A stretch of 64,000 nt of DNA. Origin: Triops longicaudatus (taxonomy: Eukaryota; Arthropoda; Branchiopoda; Notostraca; Triopsidae). Location of the stretch: contig JAGQDJ010000061.1 in the NCBI GenBank assembly GCA_022885665.1, positions 186,001 to 250,000 of the forward strand, in the 5' to 3' direction. A program made the translations under genes and the position numbers. Shown in pieces: positions 33,873 to 46,660 of the stretch; position 1 is the first letter of the stretch, and each line of letters begins with the position of its first letter. The notes under the pieces were generated by a model. The model did not search any database, was not told the DNA's origin, and was given only the letters and a program-made list of their open reading frames with translations.

Positions 33873-36800
33873 ATGTATTCAAGACAGTTACAAACTAACA
33901 ATGAAGTTAGTCTTCACTACAAATCAAGGGGCTTTGCCTCCGCACCTAATTCTCCCTTCCTAGCCGTTGCTCAACGCGTCCTTTGCGCTCAAACTCAATC
34001 CAAACCTTTAGAACCAGCTGAAGAAGTAGAAGCCCGGATTGCAGCCATGTTTCCCACGGCGCACGAATACGAAATCAAGAAGCTTCTAAAACGGTACCAT
34101 TACCGTGAAGCGGTCGTTGTAAGCGCTCTGCAAGTCCAGAAACATCCAGTAATCATGCCAGGGCCTGGGGCAAGCATTACACCGTCTCCTTCGCTTACCA
34201 AGCGTCAGTTAGGCGCTTGGTTGCAAAACACGGACTCGAAAGATCAAGTTTCAGTAGCGTGTCACGCTTCAGGACCTAATAAGAATATTATTACCGTTCC
34301 TGGAAGTCCATTTCCACGGTCTGGGAGTCGTGCTAGCAGCAATGTCATTAATACGGCATCTCCCAGGCCGTGGAGCAAGTTTGGATCCCCGGTTCCAAAC
34401 AAACCTCCATCGTCGCCGAAAATCAAACTAAGGTACACATAACAAATACGAATTAAACACACAAACAAAAAACAGAAGAAACATGAAATACACAGAAAAT
34501 TTACACAATTTGATCTTTCTTGTTATATAGACGACCACTTTGTTTTGTTTTTCAACTATATCTTTTTCGGTTTCAAAATAAATACAACAACACATAAACA
34601 AAATAGTAATTGTACAGACCGAGTTCAACGTCAATTTAACTTTACTTAATCCTAATAATAATCGGAAAGGAAGCAACATAAAAATGACTAAAATTAATGT
34701 GAAATAAAACTCGATCTAAATTAAACTCACTTGACATAAAAACTAAACTTAAATTATCACTAGATATTGATCGCTTTTGTGTTTTACACAGTTTAGAGTA
34801 ATTTTGAAGCAGATTAACTCAATTTACTAAACGGAACTGAACCTAATCCAAAGAAACACACTAGGACGTAGGCATATATAAACAAACAACGGAAATATAG
34901 AAGAAATTTGTGTTGAACTTAGGTTAATTTCAAACTATAGTTAACATATTTTTTTCAAGTTTGTAACAATTACAGATCCAAAAAGTGGTCGAAACTGTAA
35001 CGTAAAAGTACCTAAAATAATACTACAATACACACAACAATAAATACTAACAAACAAATAAAAAGGAGTTTTCTCCAAAGGCATGCGAACATACATGTTG
35101 AAAATTTTGTATTTCTTTGTAGTTCGTTGCATTTCGTTGTCGTTTCGTAGTTGTCGCCGTTTTCTGTTCCAAGGTACGGATAATTTCTTACTTTTAAGTT
35201 TATAGCATTTTTGGTATTCGTTCACATAGTTACTATTTAGTGGAAATTAAACTTGTTTGATTTTATTCAGTATTATACATTTCTCGTAACTTCAAGATTA
35301 ATTCGTCATTTCGTTCAAATGTGTCGTTGTACAAGATATTTTTTCATTCTTTCAGTATTTTACTATTTGCGTTCATCTTTTTTCTTCCTTTTTAGATTAT
35401 TTTAATTTCAATTCATTGCCGTATTGTCTTTAATTTTACTATCGTTACAAATTTCAAGTACATTCTTGAATTTAACCATTTTATTTGCAATCACCTTTTA
35501 TTTCCGTTGATTTGTTTAAATAATATTTTTAAACAGTTCTTTTTACCAATTTAGGTACTTGAAGAGCGTATTTCCGAAAGCAGAAGAAACTTTCTTACTG
35601 GATTTGCTATCGAATTCGGACAACAATGTGCAAACAGCGACACAAAAGCTATTAAACTTGGGTCACGTGAAACGTGACGTTCCAATACCACTTACACCAA
35701 GAAAATCAATTTTAGATAAAATCGAAGCCAACAAATTAGAAACTTCTACGTTATCGAGTTCGGTATACCAGCCTATAAGTCCAGTACCGCCCAGAAGACC
35801 GAAGACTGGCCAAGAAAAACTGGAAGGTTAACTATTTTAAATACTAAAATTTTATTTTGCTTTATTAATGACAATTTTAAATATAGTTTAAATATAGAAA
35901 ATATTCACAATGTTAGCTTTTGTACGGTAAAAGCATTAAATACGAAAAATATGACATTAAATATAAGTCCAATGACCACATACTTTCGATTTACGCATAT
36001 TCCTTACAAGTTTTTAGAAATTTTAAAAAAATTCTTTGTGTTTTTTTTAATCCTAGCTTTTATTTGGTTTAACATTAAAACTTCTTAGTTTTAACATTTT
36101 GTACGTTGTTTTGTGATAAGTTTAATTTGTGTCATTCTTCCATTTTTTAATAAATTTTGAAATTCTACGTTCTCAATAGCTGTGTTTCTAGTGAGATTTA
36201 TTTACTTTTTATTTTATGTTTTTATCATTACTAATTTTTGTCTGTTCAATAGCGAAACAAGCGTTGGTGAAGCAATTCCAGGACGTTGTGGAGCAAGTTA
36301 TTGAACTAGCTCTGGAAAGCACGGATTATGACGAGGCGAAAGCGAGCCAAGTGCTCCTCAATGCCAAAAACGAGCAAATTCGGTCGACAAAACACTCTGA
36401 TGACGTCATCGATGCAAAGTATATATTAAAAATAAACAAAAAATTATGTAAAGAAAACAAATCTTTCACAGTGAATGTTTGCTCTTTTGGAAATAGGAAA
36501 ATTACAATAATGAAGTATTCACCCAGTGGATTATGGCGTGGCTTTACTCCTTGCGTTGAAAAGAAATCTCTGTGCGAAGATTCCTACCGTCCGAAACCCA
36601 AACATCCCGTTTTTCTGTTGAGAACCATGGCCCGAGGCGCAGATGATAGTCTTTTGAGGTAATTGAGCTTACTAATAATAGTGAATGTAAGAATTAATCC
36701 TCCTTCAATCTTCAAGCAATTAAAGCTTAGCAAAAAAAAAAAAAGTATTCATCGTAAATGAAAAACGTAAGCAAAGTGCAATATTGTAAGGAAATATTGA

Positions 36801-37002
36801 AAAATTTTATTTCATTTCCCATTTCAGCGAATCATACGAGAGCACAGTAGGTGGAAGAATTGGGTACGTACCTTCTAATAACGCCAAGGGGCCGGATGTA
36901 AATTTGCTATCGAAACGTGATACTGCGAAAGGTCCAAATGCCAATTTTGTGAAAGGACCCGCCCATTTAGCGAAAGGTTTCATAAAATCGGTGCGAGGCT
37001 AA
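33873..37002 (+). CDS. Unrecognised protein with several CUE/UBA-like modules
   Basis: A five-exon model (33,873-34,432; 35,555-35,826; 36,253-36,418; 36,497-36,658; 36,828-37,002) keeps phase throughout and gives 444 residues. Three helical modules resemble ubiquitin-binding CUE/UBA domains: about residues 46-90 (MFPTAHEYEIKKLLKRY), about 187-225 (VFPKAEETFLLDLL...TATQKLL) and about 278-315 (KQFQDVVEQVIELAL...SQVLL). The first two have the MFP/VFP and di-leucine spacing typical of CUE domains. Residues between modules are rich in Ser and Pro. The C-terminus repeats AKGP-like words (AKGPD, AKGPN, VKGPA, AKGF). The intron at 36,419-36,496 is 78 bases and contains no stop in phase, so retention would insert 26 residues. 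A ubiquitin-linked role is inference. I cannot name the family. Confidence 0.8.
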
Positions 37003-38603
37003 CTATTTTCCGTAATTTATATAAAAGTGGACGTTAAAGAAGGCAAAAAAGGAAACGAAAATCAACGTTAAAGGAAAACTCGTAATAGAAAAAAACTGAA
37101 GAAAAATGGGAAAAAATCTTCCATAATTTAATTTATGATATACGGAAGATTTTTAGTTTCGTTTGAAAATTAATTGATTTAAAAATTAAATCGAATCTTC
37201 CATATCGTATGAAGTGACGTCAAACGTTTGGTACATGTACCTTGACATATGTTGTAGCATTGTGGGGTGTAACCTTGATATTATTGTATCCTGATCTCGT
37301 AATCTTGTACCGGTCCAAGTTAACCTATTACCGTCCGTTAGAATCCAACTTTTTCGGTGGTTTTTCTTTTTTTCAAATATTATTTTTTTTTTTTATTTTT
37401 TAGTATTTTAAAAATTATTTTTAACGTCATTTACATTATTTTCTTTTTAATGTTATTGTGTGTTTCAGTAATTATGAGAAGTATTATACGTAGTATTGTT
37501 GTGTGTTGTTCTGTAGCAAGGTACGTGTGTTACTCAAGTTATTGTGTAGCAAACAAATATCTTCCATACTTATTTCCAAGGTAAGCATCTTCCCTGGTGA
37601 AAGTATTCGTGGTCCAAAATTACGGAGTATTTTTCGACGAATATTGTCATAAATTATTTGGTAAAAAAACAATTTCTACTAACATTTTTGAGTAGCTGTT
37701 TATCTTGGTGAAATTTCTTGAATCATGTATTCCATATATTGTAATGTTACTTACCAAAATTTGCGATCTCTGTTGCAAATCTTGCGATTGAAACACTTAG
37801 AAAACTAGATTTGTAACTGAAGTACAAATACAAGTGTAATTTAATCCCATTTCGAATGAAGTTTTCATTGAAATACGTACAAGCGATTATTAGTGATATA
37901 CTTGAACTACTTAAGGAAACGGAAAACTAAAGAAAACGGAAAATACATTTTTTACGGTTTTAATGTTTCGATTGACCCAGGTAGCACGTTTTTGAAACGT
38001 ATTGTATTCGTTTAAATGTAAACGTGATATGTCTATGGATTACGCTCTATTACAGTCCAATAAACGATCTATTATCCTATGCAAACGTTCATTCAGGTAC
38101 ATTTAAAATGATTTTTGGTACGTCAAAAATACGTGCATTTTTTCACCATGCTCCAAATTTTGTCATATTTTAATTTTTTTTATTGTTGGATTCATTTGAT
38201 TCCATGTAAATACGTATAAACAACATGTAATAGACATGTTTAACGTGCTATACCGGACTATAGCGAAACAATAGGCTACTATCGAAGTCCAGTGTTCTGG
38301 TAATTGGTCATTTGGCCAAGAGATGGTGTATGCAGTCCAAAGGCCACACACAATAAATAATTCCCAGGCTTGGAACAGCATTGGAAGGCGCGCCAAAATG
38401 AGCTCATAGAAGCTGGGCGTGACGTTTTGCTCTCGCCAACCTCCATATGACAACAACAACAACGTTTGGCACGATGTTTGAAAGCTTTCACCTATAACAG
38501 CCGACGAAACTTAAACGACAGTTCACGACTAAGGCCAGTTCTGTGCACAAAACTTCTTTTACTTCCCAAAACACTTCAGGTTAACCGCTAAAGAAGTTCG
38601 AAA
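37003..38603. other. Intergenic, no gene seen
   Basis: AT-rich spacer between two plus-strand genes. One inverted repeat is visible at about 37,105-37,160, where AAATCTTCC and GGAAGATTT flank an AT-rich loop. A perfect stem of about 10 bases could form a hairpin downstream of the CUE-module gene. The minus frames at 38,163-38,491 overlap each other and show no motif. Confidence 0.5.
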
Positions 38604-41392
38604 ATGGAAACGCGGGACAAAGTTGGCCTAACTTTGCTAATACTCCTAGCGCTTTTCACCACCTTTGGAACTGTATTGTTAACTCACCTCACTGAAATAA
38701 ACCCTGGGCTCATTGTTGACGAAATATGTCATATTCCTCAATTTCAGCACTACTGCAAAGGCAACTTTACCTATGTTAGTACAATTTCTCAAAAATAAAT
38801 AAATATTTTCTTAATGTTTTGGAGCTTAAAATCCTCATTTTTATTGTTTAGTGGGATCCGAGGATTACCACCTTACCAGGGCTTTATTTGCTCAGCGTCG
38901 GGGTTCTAAAGCCACTGTCGCTGTTATGGAACGAAGACTTGTGCGATACGTTCAATTTACGTCTCAACAATGTTATAATTTCGGCCGCAAATTTGGCCCT
39001 GTTTTATTGGATTGTTGAGAAACTTCATTCGCCGGGCAAGAAAAAGGTTCGAGACTGTTAAGATATCTTAATCCTTTGTTGCAGAACAGATTTATCCCAT
39101 TTTTCCTTTCAATTTTTGAATTTTGTTGTATTCACTTAATGTGGTCACTAACAAAATAACAATCAACATAGCACTCAAACCAACACATAACACTCGAAAT
39201 ACACAGGAGCCGACAAACAACCCCCAAAATGGCGCAGAAATATTTTTTTTTTATTTTTAAAGACTAGGAAAGAAAATAATTTTAAGAAACATTTCAAATT
39301 TTTATTTAATAAAGCTTAAAATTTGGGAAAATATAAGATTCTTCTAAAAAATGTTAATATTACAATGTAGCTACTGTAATTTCTTTACAAAAGTCGAGTT
39401 TAATAGTCTTATTAAAAGAATGAACAATTAATTTAAAATATATTGTTTTTGATAGGGTTACAATAGTTGGAAAGGATTATTAGCGGCTTTCAACCTCGCA
39501 ATTTTCCCGCCGTTGTATTTCTTCTCATTCGTGTATTACACGGACATGGCAGCGGTTTTTATGGTCCTGCTAGTCTATTACTTCCATTTGACGCAAAATC
39601 ACGTAATGTCCGCATTACTGGGTGAGAATATATTAAATATTTAGGAATATCTATTAAAAATTTGACAAATTACGTGAAGAATTTGTAGAAATTATAGTAG
39701 TAGTAATATAATATAAAGTAAAAATTATACATAATTATTTTTAAAATTACAATAATATAAATAAATACTAAAAAACTATAATAATATTAACAATCATAAT
39801 AAAATTCAAGACAGTGCTACAGTAAAAATTAACATACTTTTTAAAAATAGTTTTGTAATCTTCATTAAAGGTATAATTGCTGTCCTCATGCGGCAAACGA
39901 ACATTATCTGGATCGCTTATATGGGAATTCGCACGGTAGATACTCAACTACAGAAGCATTTGCGTCTAACGTCCTCGGAGAAAAATCTTCTTCACAGTCC
40001 CAGCCAAGTCCAGGTAAATTCAAGTCGTGCCACGGAAAACAACTAATATTGCGTTTCATCCAGTAAATACTATTATCTTTTTGCATTTTTTTGCGCAAAA
40101 AATACTAATATTAAATACTACTTATTAATACTAATATTAACAGACACTAATACAGTAGAAATATTTGAAATATAACTAACATAAACGCTATTGCTAATAA
40201 TTACTCTATATAATGGTTATTATTCATGTTTAAAATCGGCCCACGTCATCTGTCGGGCGAAACATTGTAAAGTAGGAAATATCTTTAATGGAGTTTGGGT
40301 AACTACGTCTTCTAGCGGTGAAAGTTTGCAATTTATAAAACAACGCCGAACACGTACCAAATACGTACGTTCTTTTGACTGTACGTACAAACAAGCGAAA
40401 ATTCGTTTCTAATTTGAAGTTAAGCGCAGAAGTTGCAAAAGCGTTCACTATATCCGCACCATCTAGGGATAAAACTACGGAGCTTACATTAAAATAAAAA
40501 TAGTCGATAGATGGCACAGATGACTACTTAAAACAGACCAACAGCAATCAAATAAAAAATAAGCAAGGAAATTCGAAAAAGAATTGGCCGCCAGACCATG
40601 AATAATGGTAACTGTTGTAAAGACTTATTTAAAATTCTCGTGACTTTTTAGGTGTATTTACGTGCGTTTCACCGATTATTGTACCAACCATGGCAACAAT
40701 GGGTCCAAGTCCTGGGCTTAATACTAGTCAACGCCTTGCCGTACCTTATAGATGGCGTTCTCTTCGCTGCCTTCTTGGTTCTGAACCACGGAATCGTCGT
40801 TGGTGATCGCTCCGCCCACCAACCTACGCTCCACCTACCTCAACTCTTCTATTACTGCGCTTTCGTCGTTATTTTCTCCGGTGCCTATTTCCTTCCTCTA
40901 ATTATTCCCTTTTTACGTACCTTGGCACGTAACAAAGCACGAGTACTTTTACTCAGTCTGTTAATAACCCTAGTTGTACGTTATAATACCCTGGTACATC
41001 CTTATTTGCTAGCTGATAACCGTCACTTCACTTTTTACATTTGGATGCGATTTTTCCAAAGTAATCCTTATTTTCGGTACACACTTTTCCCGCTGTACTT
41101 ATTCGGCGCTTATGGCGTTTCGAAAGTCCTGCTGAAGAACGAAACGTTTGTAAGTAATGCAGCGTTTTGGGTATGTACCACGGTCGTACTGGTACTGCAA
41201 AAGCTGCTCGAAATCCGGTACTTTTTTATTCCTTTTTTGCTGTTCAAATTGCAAATCAGGCCCACGTCGTGGAAATTGTTAATTTTGGATACTTGTGTTT
41301 CGGTGGTGATGAATATGGGCGTGATTTACATTTTCATGACCAAAACGTTCAAGTGGCCTGATTCTGAAGAGGTACAAAGACTGATGTGGTAG
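38604..41392 (+). CDS. ALG10: Dol-P-Glc alpha-1,2-glucosyltransferase ALG10
   Basis: Five exons (38,604-38,774; 38,852-39,046; 39,456-39,621; 39,871-40,013; 40,652-41,392) join in phase to 471 residues, against 473 in human. Family hallmarks are VDEICHIPQFQHYCKG near residue 40, WDPRITTLPGLYLLSVGV after the first splice, MRQTNIIW, the luminal block GIVVGDRSAHQ, HPYLLADNRHFTFYIW, and the C-terminal FKWPDSEEVQRLMW. The protein is a multi-pass ER membrane enzyme of the DIE2/ALG10 family. It adds the terminal alpha-1,2 glucose from dolichyl-phosphate glucose to the lipid-linked oligosaccharide. That glucose is the signal preferred by oligosaccharyltransferase. The start gives the expected first transmembrane segment. 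It is convergent with RPF1, about 360 bases away. Frames within the 638-base last intron are shadows. Confidence 0.97.
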
Positions 41393-41454
41393 TATTTTTT
41401 TCCATTTTTCTTTTATTTTGGATTGTTTCGCGATTTTTGGCGTATTATAAGAGA

Positions 41455-41630
41455 AAGTACCGCGTAACTCAAGTCTGAAATAACATTTGCAAGGTAAACG
41501 CGTAACTAAACCTTGCGTAAAAAATCTTTTTCGAAGCATTTGACAAGCTCTTACCGCGTAAGTCGAGGCTTTGCCATACAAATAGTATAGAACCGTGGAA
41601 CATGTAATGCGAAACTCACAGAAAAGAATG
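41455..41630 (+). repeat. Copy of the CGCGTAACTCGAAAC repeat, between ALG10 and RPF1
   Basis: ACCGCGTAACTCAAGTC, AACGCGTAACTAAACC and ACCGCGTAAGTCGAGGC, followed by TTGCCATACAAATAGTATAG, are spaced 40-75 bases. They match the words and order seen in the array at 53,260-54,090. The array lies 60-240 bases past the ALG10 stop, so it may be within its 3' untranslated region. Confidence 0.65.
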
Positions 41631-41753
41631 TTAAAATTGCCTGGAAACTGGGATAAAAATGCACATAATGAAAGAATTATGATATCTATGGTGGATGAAT
41701 AAGGAACTTGATGTGGTTGATATTGTATTGTAAATTCAGCCCAAAAAACACTA

Positions 41754-44048
41754 TTACAAAAAGAAACGACGACGACTCGTCTCCATTTCGTGCCTTTTGC
41801 CCGTGATCACCCAATCGTATTCGCCAGTCATGGAATCGAACGTACCCTTCTGGATCGACTGTAGCCTTAGGGTGAATCGTGGACCTAACTCACGCAAAGA
41901 AACCTTTTTCTCTGACTTGAACTCGTACCTATAAATATTAAAAGCACAAATAAGTAAATTTCCGAAAAGCACAAGAAGAAAATATGGCAAACAACGGAAA
42001 AATATTTAAAACCAGAAATTAAGTCGTTCGTACCTATGGTGACGGAAAAATATATAATCTCGTTGATTATGGAACGTCACCGCTCGGCGGCCTTTGAATT
42101 CTGGGTCGTAATGAAACAATGACGCTAACAAACGTGCGACAGTTTGACCCAAACGGGTTGAAAAATTGTTCAGAATCACTTCAGGACGGTGTGACGTGAT
42201 ATCATTGCGATCTTTCTAGAAATTCAAATAAAAAAGGTTATTTTTCGTTTTTTTTTTTAACGAAATTTTTCGATTAAAAAAAGTAAATTTTACCCTTAAG
42301 TCTTTTGTTAAGCGAACGTTGCTCATTTTGAAGTACGCTGTAGGGCCCTCGGGCAAGTGGCTTACCAAAATACCATCTAAAAGCGTTTGAAACTACTTTT
42401 AGACAAACTTTTGTATTATTTATCCACATTCCTTAACTAGTTCATATTCTGAGTAATGTTCTTGTTATGGCTGTGCTAAGTATACTTCCTTAAGCTCTCA
42501 AAAAGCATGTAATTAAATTACTTGGTTGACGTCGATCTTCGTTGACGACAACGATGTCCGTAAAACCGTTTTCTTTCGCGCCTTTAATCATTTTCTTCAC
42601 GCTGGAGCGTTGACGCCATCGTGGCTCTGAATTTGGAATCATCTTACACAGCTCTCGAACAAAATGAATAGTTCTCTGTAATTAGAAACAGTAATACAAT
42701 TAACATCAATTTTACACTTATATAATCAAATTTTGACCCCAAAAAGCGACAAAATGCACATGAAAAATCGAGATTCTAGTTACACGACGCTTGCGTAAAC
42801 AGTTTTCCCACTTTTCTGTGACGCAGCGCAGTAAAAGCATTGTCCCGTTCACGCAAAGTGCCGTGGCTTTAGAATATAGCCTATAGCCCGCATACGCGCT
42901 ACAGATACAGGGAACCGACGCTTTGGCTGAAGCCAAACCGAGCCTTGCGGGCTCCTCCCACCCACGAGTGGAGAAGCTTTCGCGGTTAGGCATTTCAAAC
43001 TTAGCCAATCACCGCTCGCGCGAAGGAATAGCCAAATTCAATCTTGCCAACAGTGAATTTTCGCAGTGTGTTGGTAGCTCTTTCGGTGCAAACACTTTCT
43101 GGGTGCTTTATCATATGTTATTTCTAATACGTAAGATTTTCCTGTTTTTTCAGTGTTTTTAGTTCGTCTTAGAGTTTGGGCGTGTCTTCAGAAGAAAGCC
43201 TTACTGTGTGTGGGTTGTCAGAGCAGGTAATAAGGATTTTAGGCTCGTAAACTTTGTCAAAATAGGACATGAATTCGTCGTGGTTGATGTCGTGTTGGAC
43301 TTCTTCGTCATCTACAGCGACGGTGGTGATATCTTCCTCTCGCATACTTTCAATAGTGCGAGGCACTTGCTTAGGAGGCGCATCTTTGCCCAAAGCTTTG
43401 GCTTCTTGCCGTCTTTGTTGTTGAGCAGCTTTTTTCAACTAGAATTGGACAACAAATAAATAGATAAAAGCAAAAAATAAATAAGACATGAAAAACTTCA
43501 AAGATATAACGGAAAGTGCGGAAAAACTCGACAAAGAAGTCAATAAAATACAGAGAATTTCGAATAAAGAAACGCAAAATATACGAAAATATACAAAAAG
43601 ACGCAGAAATTTAGGGGGAAAAAAACAGACAAAAACACGACCACCGAAATATTTCAATATTTCGGAAAACAAAACAAAAACCACACTAATACACCGAAAA
43701 CAGAACAGAAATATTTAAAAATTTAGAAAAACAAAAGAAAGAAATGCACGCAAAAAAAAAACAGGAAAAAAATGTAGGAAAACAAAACACAGAAATGCAG
43801 AAAAATGCGACATATAAACCAAAGGTTATATTTACTTTACGTTTTTCTTGCTTCAATTTAGCGAATTGTTGGCTACGAACAATCTTGTTTTTTATACCAG
43901 AGATCTGTTCGGTTAATTTTGAAATTTTTTCCATGGATTGTTGAGGTTTAGCCTTTTGGTCCTGCGAGGTGCCATTTTCTTGTTTCACTACTTTAACGCG
44001 CTTTTTAGGTTTGGTTTCTTCATCGGAATCCACATAACGAGCACCCAT
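41754..44048 (-). CDS. RPF1: Ribosome production factor 1 (Brix domain)
   Basis: Six exons in transcript order (44,048-43,836; 43,438-43,205; 42,675-42,522; 42,376-42,294; 42,215-42,034; 41,928-41,754) join in phase to 346 residues, against 349 in human. The N-terminal third is lysine-rich and charged. The Brix domain follows, starting near KILITCSDNPHTRTIHFVREL and including HLPEGPTAYFKMSNVRL, PEVILNNFSTRLG, TFHNQRDYIFFRHHRY and the signature ELGPRFTLRLQSIQKGTFD. The C-terminus ETSRRRFFL matches the family. RPF1 acts in the nucleolus in early 60S subunit assembly and processing of the 27S rRNA precursor. Intron 1 (43,439-43,835) is A-rich and generates false lysine- and phenylalanine-rich frames. 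The start is the first ATG, in a typical MGARYVDSDEE context. Confidence 0.96.
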
Positions 44049-44962
44049 TTTGTTACAATTAGTATATATAAGTTAAGAAAGTTTCCGAGAAAGAACTGTT
44101 TACTTCAATCCACGTGCTGGGAATGACGAGAAGCTTAACACGTAAACTGCGAACTGCACTAGCGGTAAGATTGAGATGCAAGCCGCGGTTTGCCAGGGAG
44201 CGTAATGGAAAGTCTGAGAATATTCGATGTAATGAATTGGATATGATGTATTACATTAGATAAAATATTTATTCAATCATATCAGTTGTTTTTTATCCAA
44301 TTGTATGAGGTTCAAGCTACGGTCTTCTACTCACTATTCGACAAAGTCATGCTATCTAAATATCGGTTAAGCAAGTAACTCTCCTACTAGTGCAGTGGGC
44401 GTGCCCTTCCCTTATGTATCTGACAAATCTACAGTGACTTCGGTTCAGAGTAAAGGAAACTGGGTCAACTTGGACAAGGGGTAGTTCAGACGATTCTAGT
44501 ATCTTCTAAACCTGTCTGTCAAAGTTTTTGACAAACTACTGAAAATTACCCTCACATTGAGCCAATCTGCATATTTCACTCAAGCTTTGCGCACACTAGC
44601 AAAATATAGAAATCAAGTCAAAATACTGAAAATCCGTCGCCTTCATGTACTTTATCCTGAAAGTGTGCAAGGTGATTATAGAAGGCACTTTTCTGTTATG
44701 TGTTTCGTTGCTTGTTTATGTCTTATGACTTTTCTGAGTGAAACTTTGGCACTAGCTAGCTTTAATACAATTACATAATTTTAAGATAAGTAAGAAGCAC
44801 AAAAGACAAATACTTCTGCGAATTGCATCTATCAGATGGCAATTTATCCTGGAATTTGTTCTTATAACCGAATCTTTCGCACCGAATACTCAGAAATACA
44901 ATGTTTTTAGTAAAGCTTGTGTTATATTTGCAATAATCATACAGTATTAAAACAAAGCGGAG
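44049..44962. other. Spacer between RPF1 promoter and HSPBP1 3' end
   Basis: About 910 bases with no gene seen. The two genes are co-oriented on the minus strand, so it contains the RPF1 promoter and the HSPBP1 3' untranslated region. The plus frame at 44,557-44,778 begins with TTG, has no motif and is not called. Confidence 0.5.
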
Positions 44963-46313
44963 TCACGAGTTCGTCAGGCTCTTCAACAAAACGCGGCAAA
45001 GTTCGAGTTCCTCCTGTTAAAATAATCGAAAACGGTTAAAGTATACACTAAGATTTTTTTAATCGATTTTTTTTTTTTTTTTTTACCAAATTCGCGTCAG
45101 GGTCCAAGCTTTTCAAGCGGTTTTCCAACAGTGGCTTTAGCTCAAGCTCAGGTTTCTTGCATTCTTCCAACACTTGCGCATTAGAACCGGACAAGGCGAC
45201 CAAAATCTCCATTAAATGATAATGTGAGCCGTCATGTTGTTTTTGTAATAACCGAGCTATTTGCATTGCAAGACCTCTACTAGCCAATTCACCTACAAAA
45301 AAGAAATTTTATAAAAAAAATATGCAAAAATGTAAACATATTTTTTTAAATCAAAATTAAATTTTAAAAAATCGACTAGCAGCAGTAAACAAAAGTACAT
45401 CACAAATAATGCAAAATTTACTAGTTTTTAGCTTAAAAATTCACGTACGCTCTAAATCTCTGTCTTCTTTCAACAATGCTGATAAGAAAAACGCAGTTTT
45501 CAACCTCAACCGTTCGTCCGACTTTTCTAGTACGCGTAAAAGGACGGAATGTCCATTATTCTGTGCCAATTCTTGTTGGGCATCGGGGAAAAGCCTACAC
45601 AAACCTAAACAAAAGACAAAGTGAGTATCTTACTTTAACGTTTTACGATTTTTTTTATTATTTTTGGAAATTTACATGAAATGGCCGACATGGCTTTAAA
45701 ATTGGTCTTTTTGGAAGGATCTTGCTCCACCAATTGGAGCAAAACTGGCAGCACGTTCGCTTGCAGAACATGTTTTTGGCAATAAGGGTTGTTTTGCGTC
45801 AACGTAGCAATCAACTCAGCGCATTTTTCGCGGACAATACCGTGCGGTGACGCAAGGCAAGAGTGAAGTATCGACAAACCGCCAATTTTCTGGAAATCTA
45901 CAGAAAAATCTGAGTCAAAGTTACTCTTTGGACGTTTTCTCTTGTATTACTATACCATTCGCACAATCAGTGTCTTCCACAAACTCAATAATAGTCTCCA
46001 ACGCTGCTTCCATTTCGTCTGCACAGCGATCAGGCTGATCTACGCTTTGATTGGGCGACAAAATTTCCATTGCTTGCCTCAGTTTCTCAACTACATTCAC
46101 CGACAAATTTTCTAACGCTTCTGCTAACCATCTTCGTCGCTAAATGATACATAAATATGTAAACGTAATTTATTAATTGAAAAATAAATAATAGAAAATT
46201 ACTTCTTCGGACATTTCTGTTATTTCTGTCGGTCGGGTTGGATCTTCCTTGGCAGTGCCGGCTAGCGCAAACTTTAATAAGCCTTCCATGGTCTTAGGTG
46301 GTTGACGCTCCAT
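44963..46313 (-). CDS. HSPBP1: Hsp70-binding protein 1, nucleotide exchange factor
   Basis: Six exons in transcript order (46,313-46,203; 46,139-45,956; 45,897-45,676; 45,604-45,449; 45,292-45,087; 45,013-44,963) join in phase to 309 residues, shorter than human HSPBP1 (359) mainly at the N-terminus. The armadillo-repeat core is clear. Matches include RRRWLAEALENLS near residue 38, NAVDFxxxGG-like ANDFQKIGG, KAMSAISCL, FLLSALL-like FFLSALLKEDRDLE, and a C-terminal EELELCRVLLKSL equivalent to EELEFCEKLLQ. HspBP1/Fes1 proteins bind the Hsp70 nucleotide-binding domain and promote ADP release in the cytosol. The start codon is 297 bases from the RPL31 first exon on the opposite strand, so a shared promoter region is likely. 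A T-run at 45,067-45,084 lies at the start of intron 5. Confidence 0.95.
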
Positions 46314-46609
46314 TTTATCTAATTTTTTTTAAAAAAAATCCCGTATTTTCAAAGCTTGTTTACTGTTGAAGTTGCTAGAAACGCGATGCAAGCGCTCGCA
46401 GTGCGGCACTTTTCCACAGTCATATGTTTCCCTCACTGCCAGTGACTGTCCACTGGTATGTTAAAGACGGAATGGGAACTGAAAGGCTCATTCCGGAGCT
46501 CTGCCAGGCTACAGCGCCATTCTCTTGGCCTGAATCTGAAAGTTGTAAGCGCTCGCTACTAACGGCGCTAAGGGAGCTTTTAGCCAGTTGAGTGGTATCT
46601 CCAACGGAT
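46314..46609. promoter_or_regulatory. Divergent promoter region HSPBP1 / RPL31
   Basis: About 300 bases separate the HSPBP1 start codon from the likely RPL31 transcription start. No TATA box is obvious. Both genes serve protein synthesis or folding, so coordinated expression is plausible but is inference. Confidence 0.45.
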
Positions 46610-46660
46610 CTTTCCTTCCTTGTGTTTCTTTTGGTTCGTGTGGACCTGTGATCCGGCAAG
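46610..46660 (+). promoter_or_regulatory. RPL31: RPL31 non-coding first exon with 5'TOP-like start
   Basis: A pyrimidine run, CTTTCCTTCCTT, begins at 46,610. It is followed by 39 bases ending CGGCAAG and a strong donor GTATGT at 46,661. The intron ends in TTTTTTAG directly before the start codon. Vertebrate ribosomal protein genes show the same plan: an oligopyrimidine cap tract and a short untranslated first exon. The exact start base is inferred. Confidence 0.6.

Noticed and set aside
40191..40517. Overlapping plus and minus frames in the last ALG10 intron
   Set aside because: Both lie wholly within the 638-base intron, have no motif and overlap each other. They are chance frames.
43488..43944. 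Lysine-rich plus frames opposite RPF1
   Set aside because: They come from A-rich intron 1 of RPF1 and have no independent support.
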